Position numbers and translations under genes: made by a program | Notes under the pieces: model-generated | The model's database searches: none | Told to the model about the DNA's origin: nothing | Seen by the model: the letters and a program-made list of their open reading frames with translations, nothing else | From: Cacajao melanocephalus | Lineage: Eukaryota; Chordata; Mammalia; Primates; Pitheciidae | DNA length: 64,000 nucleotides | Direction of reading: 5' to 3' | Assembly: GCA_963573385.1 (NCBI GenBank) | Contig: CAUYLG010039168.1 | Location: 124,001-188,000, forward strand | Part shown: in pieces, positions 52,106-64,000 of the stretch | How the letters are laid out: each line of letters begins with the position of its first letter | Numbering within the stretch: position 1 is the first letter of the stretch

Positions 52106-52805
52106 AGTGTGTGCTATTTATGTGTATTGTTATTAATGCCTTAAATACAAGATCTAGCAGTGGGTCTGAAAACAACCAGAATTTCCAGGAAGTAATGAGT
52201 GTAAATATTTTTAGATGTCTGTTCTAATGGCGATGTGAAATGAAACTATCAGGGATTTTACTGGTGACAAAGTCATGGGTCACATTCCGATGAAAGGAAA
52301 TGCTGAATCTCCATCAGAAGTTAGTGAAAATAAGGATGTAATCTTGTTCTCATGTAAGCTCAGATCTCTTGCATACCAGGTATGGGTCTTTGGAATTCAT
52401 GGACCTCAGATTAAGACTCCTTTAATTGTTGCTTCTGACTCATCTCTCTTTGCCCCTGACTATTGCCAGGGCTTTGCTGGAAACCTGCCTGTGAGCTGAT
52501 AACTAGCAAAGAGTGCTGAGCGTGTGTTAAACCACAAGGCAGATCACGGTGTCCAGCAAACATGAAAGGCCGCAGATGGGCTGTTGGACCCAGAAATATA
52601 CACAGGAATAAGATGCCACTTTGCCTTCAAGAAGCACCCAGCCTAGTAGAGGCAATGTCTCCATAGGTTATGATTTACCCCCAAATGAATTAAGCAGGCA
52701 AGAAGTGAGTGCTTTGGGAACATACAAAGAGTAATCCTATGGGCTGGGTAGTCCAGGAGGGTGCCTCTAAGGGGCGATACTAGGGTTGGGACTGGGATGG
52801 GCAGC
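52106..52805. other. Intergenic stretch, no gene seen
   Basis: About 700 bases, no repeat or coding pattern recognised. Confidence 0.4.
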
Positions 52806-52809
52806 TTCA

Positions 52810-53005
52810 GGAGGGGGCAAGAACGCCTAGCAGTTAGGCACACAGGCTCTGTCATCAGACAGCCTGGGTTCAAAACCTGGCTCCGTCACTTCCTAACTGT
52901 AGGATTTTGTGCAGGGCTCCCTGATCTCTCTAGGCCTCAGTTCCTCATTTGTAAAATGGAAATGACGCTAACACTTCTTAGGGTTGGTGAGTTTAAGTAA
53001 TGCTG
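52810..53005 (+). mobile_element. MIR
   Basis: 'cacacaggctctgtcatcag', 'ctgggttcaaaacctggctc' (tRNA-derived head) and 'tcctcatttgtaaaatggaa'. Confidence 0.85.
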
Positions 53006-53608
53006 GCCACAGTGATGGGGCTGATTGCCACTGGAGAGGTGGGCAGAGGTTGAGGCCTTTCTAGGCATTAGGGACAGCAGACTGGATGGTTTTCTGTGAA
53101 AGGAACTGGGCAGGGAGAGCCATTGGTTTGATGAGTTAAGGTGTAATGGACAAGCATGTTTTATTTTTCGAGTTATGTTTTTATTTTTTTGCCTTGGGAA
53201 ATAACATTAAATGTGTGCTTTTATTGACAATATTCCATAAAACACGGCTAGAGTAAGTATTTCAGTTTTAAAGAGCAATGAATTGATTTAGAGAAGATAT
53301 TCATACACTCATACATAATATAGCTGGTAGATGGATGTGGCAAAAAACGTGAAGGTGGTAGCAATGCCTTATTTGAATCATTGGATTAGGAGATCAGAAC
53401 TGTCTTCACCTTATGAAATTTTAGAGTTTCCTCTGGCTCAACCCAGCAATTCCTGAACCCCTGAATGGGACAGAGGCTGATAGCAAATACACAGTGTTTG
53501 AGAAAAACACAGAAATTCTGCCCACACCCCTTCATTTCTGAATACACTCAAGGTCAATGTTTGAAATTGCAGGTCACCACCCAGAAGCAGGTTATGAAAT
53601 CAGTTAAT

Positions 53609-53610
<2 letters not shown>
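53006..53610. other. Intergenic stretch with donor of the 48-bp copy
   Basis: No gene. 53189-53236 is the probable source of the insert at 51807. Confidence 0.5.
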
Positions 53611-53970
<360 letters not shown>

Positions 53971-54007
53971 TTAATGAACCATGTCCAGCTTTTATTTATT
54001 TATGTAT

Positions 54008-56345
<2,338 letters not shown>

Positions 56346-56347
56346 TT

Positions 56348-56371
56348 AACATTGATTGATTGATTGATCGA
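56348..56371. repeat. (ATTG)n
   Basis: Five units at the tail of the next Alu. Confidence 0.85.
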
Positions 56372-56612
56372 GACAGAGTCTCATTCTGTCGCCCAGGCTG
56401 GTGCAGCGGCGTGATCTCTGCTCACTGCAACCTCTGCCTCCTGGGCTCAAGCAATTCCTCAGCCTCCTGAGTAGGTGGAACTACAGGCGCATGGCACCAT
56501 ACCTGGCTAATTTTTTTGTGTTTTTTTTTAGAGACAGTGTTTCATCATGTTGGCCAAGCTGGTCTTGAACTCCTCACCTCAGATGATCCACCCACCTCAG
56601 CCTCTGATTGAC
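56370..56612 (-). mobile_element. Alu, 5'-truncated
   Basis: 'gagacagagtctcattctgtc' to 'ccacccacctcagcctctg', lacking the first Alu bases. Confidence 0.92.
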
Positions 56613-56930
56613 ATTTTAAAACATGAAATTCTGCCTTAACCCCTAGGGAACCTCTGGTCTCACCCTTAACGAGGCAATGTGACCACGGCCCCTTCCACAG
56701 ATGCTTCCGCTGCTACTTTTTGCTTTATGACTATTGTAGCCGTGTAATGGAGGAGAGAAAGTTGCTGTTTTAAGCAAGGCAAGGGTTCTTAATTTGAAGT
56801 CCACGATCTAATTCAGGAAATTTTTGAAGTGGGATGGGAAAAATTTTCCACTTTTATTTTCATTAACCTCTCACAAAATTAACTTTTCTTTCAATTATGA
56901 ATGAAGGCAATGAAACACAGGACATGTTGA
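56613..56930. other. Intergenic stretch, no gene seen
   Basis: Nothing recognised. Confidence 0.35.
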
Positions 56931-56954
56931 ATATCTCTTCAAAATGTTTTGAAC

Positions 56955-57265
56955 CTGAAGTGTTTTGGATTTTGGATTTTTTCAGATTTTGGAATATCTG
57001 CATATGCATAATGAGATATTTTGGGGCTGGGATACAAAAACATGAAATTCATTTATGTTTCATGTGCACTTCACACACATGACCCAAAGGTTAAACAATA
57101 GTTAAAAGAATTTTGTGCATGAAACAAAGTTTTCACTTTATTTTGGTTGCAACCAATCACACAAGGTGAGGTGTGAAGTTTTCCCACTTGTGCCATCATG
57201 TGAGCACTCAAAAAGTTTTGGATTTTGGAGCATTTTGGATTTTTGGATTAGGGATCTGTAGCATC
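56955..57265. mobile_element. Fossil DNA transposon with inverted-repeat-like ends
   Basis: 'tttggattttggattttttc' near one end and 'ttttggatttttggattagg' near the other, with 'ttgtgccatcatgtgagcac' between. Resembles a common non-autonomous DNA element. Family not named. Confidence 0.5.
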
Positions 57266-57344
57266 AGCTTGTAATATTATTGGGACCTTGCCACAGGTAT
57301 CTTGAAACATAATTTATACTCATCACTATTACAGACAGAATAAT

Positions 57345-57570
57345 TGTTTGCACTACCTCCAAATTTATATGTTGAAACCTAATTTCCAATGTGATGATAT
57401 TTGGAGGTGGAACTTTTTGGAGGTGACTAGGTCATGAGGTTGGAGCGCCTATGAATGAGATTAGTGCCCTTATGAAAGAGACCCCAGAAAGCTCTCTTGT
57501 CCCTTCCATCATGTGAGTTCACAGTGAGAAGGCACCATCTATGAACCAGGAAGCAGACCCTCACCAGACA
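57345..57570 (+). mobile_element. MLT1-like LTR, 5' part
   Basis: 'aaatttatatgttgaaacct', 'tgatatttggaggtggaac', 'gaatgagattagtgccctta' in LTR order. The 3' part is replaced by another LTR. Confidence 0.72.
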
Positions 57571-57579
57571 CCACCCAGT

Positions 57580-57902
57580 TAAATAAACTGGCTCTTCTCA
57601 TCTTGTGCAAGGAGATTTGACTCAGGAACTGACTCAGCGCAAGAAGATAGCTTCAACTCCTATGATTTCATCCCTGATCAATTAGCACTCCTGGCTCACT
57701 GGCTTCCCCACACCCACCAAGTTTTCCTTAAAAACTCTGCTCTCTAAATGCTCAGGCAGACTGATTTGAGTAGTAATAAAACTCTGGTCTCCCACACAGC
57801 CAGCTCTGTGTGAATTACTCTTTCTCAATTGCAATTCCCCTGTCCTGATGAATTGGCTCTGTCCAGGCAGTGGGCAAGCTGAACCCCTTGGGAGGTTACA
57901 GT
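57580..57902 (+). mobile_element. ERV LTR fragment (ERV1-like)
   Basis: 'gagtagtaataaaactctgg' (poly(A) signal), 'tgtgaattactctttctc' and terminal 'cccttgggaggttaca' look like an LTR 3' part. Non-coding. Confidence 0.55.
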
Positions 57903-58085
57903 ATTGGCTTGTTTTCATTCAGCATAATCCCCTTGAGATGCATCCACGTGTGTGCAGATCAACAGCTTCTTTCTTTTTATTGCTGAATGGTCTTCCGTGG
58001 TAGAACTAGTACCTAGTCTGCTGAACCATTACCCACTGGAAGACATCTAGATTATTTCCAGCTTTGAGCTATAATTGGTTTTTAA
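57903..58085 (-). mobile_element. L1M fragment
   Basis: 'tgagatgcatccacgtgtgt', 'tttattgctgaatggtcttc' and 'ctagattatttccagctttg' are L1 antisense. Confidence 0.75.
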
Positions 58086-58684
58086 TGTATTTTATTTTCT
58101 GTTTTGAAAAACATTATTCTGAGGAGTCCAAAGGCTTTGCCAGACTGCCCAAGGGATCCACTGGCATGAAAATGTAGTTCTAAGGGGAGAGGAATGTCTG
58201 CCTCAACATTGCTTCTAGAGAGAATTCCTAGAGTCTGGCTGGGAGTGGGAACAGGGAAGGGCAGCAATTTCAAAGCCTTGTCAAGGCTTCCGTGCTGTTG
58301 GAGTAAGACAAGAACCAGATAGTCTCTGTCATCACAGCGACATATTGAGCTGAGCTGGACTATAATGAGGGGTAGTGATTCTGTGAACCTAGAGGATACT
58401 GAGGGGCCAGGGAAGAATGAGAGGAGCCCAGCCACACGGCAGCTTGAAACCCAACTATTGCCCCAAACTTAAGGATAATCTACCATGCTCACAAATGAAC
58501 CATGTGAGAGATTTTAGGAGGCAAAGCACAGTGAGGGGGCAGAGTCCCTTACCTGGATCTGCAGGGAGAAGAGGACAGGTGTGAGAAGTGAGCAGTGAGT
58601 GGGATGGAGAGTTACAGGAAGCAGACTCAGAGCTCCAAGTGACAGAGACAACATAAGCACCTGGGAATTTTAGCAGGGGCAATC
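58086..58684. other. Intergenic stretch, no gene seen
   Basis: A 117-codon antisense frame (58082-58435) has no recognisable feature. Confidence 0.4.
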
Positions 58685-58700
58685 CCATTTCATTCCCTTT

Positions 58701-58996
<296 letters not shown>

Positions 58997-59012
58997 CCAT
59001 TTCATTCCCTTT

Positions 59013-60093
59013 CAAAGGATGATGTGATCTTAGCTGACACCGAGCTGCACTTGAATTCACCTGCAGGGAATTTTCTTATTTTAGTTGGAGGAGTCAGGGT
59101 TTGTGTTGTGATGACCTCCCAGCCTCCTTTCCTAGAAGGACAGTCCCCTAACTGGGAAGTTTCAGGTGGAGTTTGGACTCTGTCTCCTGCTTGTTATGCC
59201 CAGTCATATGTGGTACTGTGGCCTGGATGGGAATCTGGCGGACAAGTACCAAGGAATGCTGATAGCTAAGGAGCCACTTAGCAGGAAGGCACTGAAGCAG
59301 GGACACAGGTGGACAAGTGTCTGTAGGAGGAGGCTATAGGGTGTTGAAGCTAAGCCAGGTCACCAGTGTACAACCGCTAAAGAATGAATGGATCTGAGAT
59401 CGAGGTCAGTGGCTGCTCACTTCACAAGCAGCAGCAACCAGCCGGAAAGTGCCTCCTGAGAGGAGCAGCACCAACTGTGAGGTAGTCTCACAAACGTCTT
59501 CGACCTGAATCAGATCAAACCTCCACCTTTCCATTTACGGGAAATACAGAGAACGGAGTGGCATGTTAAACAATAACGTAAAAATGCAGTCGGCAAAATC
59601 CAGACTCTAGGAAACTTTCCACACAGTATGAAAAACCAGCCTCTTCGATAAATAAGTTGCAAAGAAAAGCAAAAAGATGGAGATGGAGATGAAATCTATA
59701 GATTAAAAGAGATCGGGAAAAGTACCAGCCGCTCACAGTGTGTGTTTTTGTTTGGATCATGATTCAGACAAACTGTAAAGGAGAAAACGATGACCTTTAC
59801 ATGAAGAGTGACGGGCTAATTAATGTTAGCTTCTTTAGGTGAGACAATGGTTGAAGTCCTTATATTTTAAAGGAAAATACTCAAATATTTGCAGATTAAA
59901 TAATATGACATCTAGTACTTTCTTCAAAATAATGATATTAAAAGGGGTGAGTGGGTGGGAGTATAGAGGAAAAAGATTGGCCACTAGCTGGTCATTGCTG
60001 AAGTTTGATGATGGCTGATGGGAGTTCATTATACTCTTCTGGAATTTCCAGGGGTATATGTTTGAATACTAAGATAATAAAGAACATCATAGG
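59013..60093. other. Intergenic stretch, partly unresolved old repeat
   Basis: 59870-60050 ('aatatttgcagattaaataa', 'aaaaagattggccactagct') looks like a dispersed repeat 3' end. The rest is not recognised. Confidence 0.4.
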
Positions 60094-60685
<592 letters not shown>

Positions 60686-61165
60686 TTGATCTGCCCCTAG
60701 TGCCCTGTCTGAAATGAAACCCAGGACAGGCACTCAGGAAGGGCTTCCTGGATGGATAGATGGGGTGAAAAAGTGAAGAGGTGGTGGAGCAAGGTCCCCA
60801 GTTCTTAACTATTGATTAGCTGTCAGCTTTCTCAGTTTCCAGAGACCCTGATGATATTGAAAAGAAAATAGTTCCCAAGAAATAAAACTGGCTCCAGAAA
60901 GCTGGCAGCTCAGCCTGTCCATGTCACTCACCCATCCCAGGGTCAGCTGGAAACACCAACTTCCAAGCCTTACAGGATGCAATCTTCTTTGCCTGGAACC
61001 CGAGGGTGCGCCCAGCAGCTGCTATTTTTATATTGCTGCTTGGGCTGGCTTGGCATTTCATTTTCCAGATGTGTGCATGCAGTCCTCATTGGAGAAGTCC
61101 CAGAGGAAACAACAGCGTGTCACTGCTGATGGGAGCATGGACATCATTGAGTCTAACCCTCTATA
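60686..61165. other. Intergenic stretch, no gene seen
   Basis: Unique-looking. Confidence 0.35.
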
Positions 61166-61166
61166 C

Positions 61167-61400
61167 AGGGGTGTCCAATCTTTTGGCTTTCCTGGGCCAC
61201 ATTGGAAGAAGTGTCTTGTGTCACATCAAATAAACTAACACTAAGGATAGCTGATGAGCTAAAAAAAAAAAAAAAAAGTATCACACAGAAAAAAAAACCT
61301 CATCATGTTTTAAGAAAGTTTAAGAATTTGTGTTGGGTCACATTCAAAGCTGTCCTGGGTAGCATGCGGCCTGTGGGTTGGATAAGCTTGCTCTATAGTC
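61167..61400 (+). mobile_element. Tc1/mariner-pogo-type DNA transposon fossil
   Basis: TATA then CAGGGGTGTCCAATCTTTTGG at the left and 'gggttggataagcttgctc' then TATA at the right, with the typical internal 'gatagctgatgagct' and 'catgcggcctgtgggttgg'. About 230 bp, non-coding. Confidence 0.7.
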
Positions 61401-61514
61401 ACTTTACAGGCAGGGAAACTGAGTCCCAGAGAAGCCTAAGGTGATGGAGTCTTTGTACAAGAAGCATTGAGATCACTGTTAGGTAAGAGCAAGTAGGAAG
61501 GCTTTCTACATCAA

Positions 61515-61850
61515 AACTTGTATTCACCCAGCAAACGTTTACTGAGTGTCTACTGTGTGTCAGGTGCTGGCTGGGCTACACAGTGGGGGATGTTCAGATG
61601 AGCAAGAAATAATTTCTGTCCTGGAATCCCTAACTGGATCTGAGGTGGAGGGGCTGGGGAGAAGGAAGGAGCAAAGAATTACACAGAATGTTCACAAAGA
61701 CAATGAGCTAAAGAGCACGGGAGTAGGAATCAGAAAGTCCATGTGGCTGCCATCAACTGTGTTTCTGGGCAAGCGACTTTCCCTCTCTGAGTCTTGGCAA
61801 CTCTGTCTGCAAAATGGATGTGATAACCTCTGCCTGGCCTAACCCACAAA
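61515..61850 (+). mobile_element. MIR-like pieces
   Basis: 'tttactgagtgtctactgtg', 'tcaggtgctggctgggctac', then 'actttccctctctgagtctt' and 'ctctgtctgcaaaatggatg', probably two MIR-related copies. Confidence 0.65.
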
Positions 61851-63769
61851 GAAGAGATCTGGGGAACCACTCCATAATTCTAACATGTAATAAATATATA
61901 TGTGAAGGTATTTTGATAAATGAATAAATATATCGATTTCAAACAAATGTATTTGTAGCAAGGCAAGGGAGTAGTAATTGGGGAAAGGGTTATACATACC
62001 TGCTGCTTAGTTGAAGGGTGACTTGGGCAGATGTTCAAAAGAGGAGACAACACAGTCTGAGTGGCCAGAGGGGGCCGGGAGGGGGCAGCACAGAAAGAGG
62101 AAGTGGAAGAGGTGAGAGGAGCACCGTTTCCTTCCTGTCGTCCATGGGGCATGATAGGAAGAAGTCTGAGATTCTGGTGTTAACAGCGAATCAAAGTGAG
62201 TAAATGTGGGCTCTAACCAGGCTTCTAAATTGGAGGGCAAGTTTGTAGCCTAGGAATTCGGAGTTTTAAGGCCCTAGAGAAGGACTGGACTGACTCCCTC
62301 ATGAGTTAAGCTAGAATGGGGCAAACTTTGCCCAAGGAAGACAGAGAAACAGTGAGAAAGAAACAGTGAGACAGAGAATGAGGCAGGGCCAGCTCAGGGC
62401 TCTGCCATCAAAAACCAGGCTGTCAAGAGCTGGCTGGGCCATGCTGGCAAATCAGGGGCCCTTGTCAGTGGGGCTCCTGCCTAGTGTGGGGACAGCACCA
62501 GGTACTCTGTGCAAAGGAATAAGGCTCCTGACTATGAAGAATTTGCAGTCTGGTAGGGAGACAGATTTGCCCCTGAACAATACTTCCCCTACAGACTCGG
62601 GAAGGAGGCTCAGAACAGAGGATCAGGGATGTCTGGAGAGGCTTGGGGAGGCTTGGGAAGACTTCCAGTGGGAGGTGAGCCTGAAGACTTCCAGGGTGGT
62701 GGAACACAGGTTGGATCAGCTATAGGTCAGAGGTTCACAGATGCATACTCAGTACTTGGCTGAAGAGAGAAGCCGGTGTTTTGAAAATGTGACGCCACCT
62801 TTTACAGTAACTGTAGATTTTTCCAACTCGTGAAAGGTGTAAGTACATTAGGAAGTACGTCAAACTAGTCATGATTTTAATGTCTACTCTGAATTCAGAA
62901 GTGGCATTGCAGCCTATGGAGAGGCCCTGTGCTTCTGCCTGTCCAGCCTCTGTGGCTGGGTGTACTCCCATCCCAGGATCCTTGCATGCCTTAAAGAGAG
63001 CAACGCATGTGAGTTCATAGCCTCCTCCCTTCAGCCCACTTCAACATCTGGAAGTCTCCTTTCTCTTTGACTAGAGTCCCCCTCCCCGCTACAATGCACT
63101 GCCCTCTTCATTTCGGTTGCCCATGGGGCTAGTGGAGAACAGCTGGTAACCATCCCCTGGGTGCAGAGCACTTCCTTTGCAAATCTGGGCAAATGCTGCC
63201 AAGCTATCTGCTGCCTGGGCGTCTCTGTAACTCTTCCTGCAGTCTGGCTCAGAAGGGAGGCTCAAGAAGGAGCAATCAGAGCATGAGATTGGTGGTGCTG
63301 GAGGGAGGGTGCCTGATGGAGAGTAGGGGTGCGGGATCTGGGGCTACCTGGCAGGCTCAGCCCTTCCTGGAACTCCTTGTCTGTCAAGCTAGGACTGACT
63401 TCTCTGACTGCAACCTACCCATTCCAGGAAAAAGCCCAACCCTTGTTGGGAAGATGCTTCAGTGAGTTCCAGGTAAAAGGGAAACATGGCCACTCACGCA
63501 AAGGCTCAGAGGTCTCCCAACCACCTGCCCTGCATACCAGGGAGTGGCTGACATGCTATGGCTGGGGAGTGACACCGAGAGAGTGACTTAGCCATGGGCT
63601 ACATCTTGTTAGGAAAAGCAGCTTAACAGGAAACAGATGGGTTGAAAGATTTTCAAAGATGATGAGACAATTTGAACAGCAAGATAAATAATGGGAGTAA
63701 TAGCATAAAATAAATACTCATGAGGTCATACTAATATGAATAAATATGGAGAAAGGCCAACTCTTTAAA
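61851..63769. other. 1.9-kb intergenic stretch without recognised element
   Basis: Moderate GC. Several short frames on both strands lack coding signs. No exon of the next gene could be identified. Confidence 0.45.
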
Positions 63770-64000
63770 AAAATTTTTTTTTGAAATGGAGTCTCCCTCT
63801 GTTGCCCACACTGGAGTGCCTGGCACGATCTTGTCTCACTGTAGCCTCCACCTCGCAGGCTCAAGCAATCCTCCCACCTCAGCCTCCCAAGTAGCTGAGA
63901 GTACAGATGCATGCCACCATACCTGGCTAATTTTTGTATTTTTTGCAGAGATGGGGTTTTGCCATGTTGCCCAGGCTAGTCTCAAACTCCTAGGCTCAAG
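63770..64000 (-). mobile_element. Alu, cut by the window end
   Basis: 'gaaatggagtctccctctgttg' to 'tctcaaactcctaggctcaag'. Continues beyond 64000. Confidence 0.93.

Noticed and set aside
52862..52880. tRNA-like B-box 'gggttcaaaacctggctc'
   Set aside because: It belongs to a MIR element, whose head derives from a tRNA. No cloverleaf can be drawn.

Overview
This is primate nuclear DNA. About 76 Alu copies or Alu pieces lie on both strands, together with many old L1 fragments, LTR and DNA-transposon fossils, MIR segments and a GT-AG-spliced gene. Two neighbouring genes are recognisable, both reading rightward. The first 181 bases are the last coding part of SMCO1 (single-pass membrane protein with coiled coils 1). 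From about 5.4 kb to about 44.9 kb lies the complete RNF168 gene, which encodes the ubiquitin E3 ligase that marks histone H2A around DNA double-strand breaks. The order SMCO1 then RNF168 matches human 3q29. The RNF168 protein differs from my recollection of human RNF168 at roughly one residue in six in the last exon. That is more than I would expect for an ape and suggests a more distant anthropoid, perhaps a New World monkey; this is a tentative inference.

Layout. 1-181: SMCO1 end. 182-5,370: SMCO1 3' flank with Alus, a solo ERV LTR inside an Alu monomer, and a 35-nt U2 snRNA fragment. 5,375-6,262: CpG-rich RNF168 promoter and 5' leader. 6,263-42,785: six coding exons (6263-6563, 25539-25615, 26335-26532, 29956-30077, 39004-39085, 41838-42785) joining in frame to 575 codons plus stop. 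42,786 to about 44,920: 3' UTR. 44,920-64,000: intergenic DNA with Alus, L1M, LTRs, MIRs and a Tigger-like fossil. I could not find an exon of the next expected gene (UBXN7), which should lie beyond the window.

Function. RNF168 is intact, with RING, UMI, MIU1, MIU2 and both LR-motif regions and all consensus splice sites. SMCO1 has no evident functional link to it.

I found no new protein-coding system. The unusual content is structural. It includes a 47-bp-arm near-perfect hairpin (50,985-51,085), a 48-bp segment copied from 1.4 kb away into the middle of an Alu (51,807), and an Alu carrying an inverted copy of its own sequence (41,444). It also includes a decayed copy of an exon-6 segment inside RNF168 intron 5 (40,792), an Alu/L1 chimera with shared target-site duplications (37,798-38,427), and a Tigger-like transposon whose edge coincides with the exon-3 splice donor (26,533). 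All coordinates for repeats are by eye and good to about 5-20 bases.
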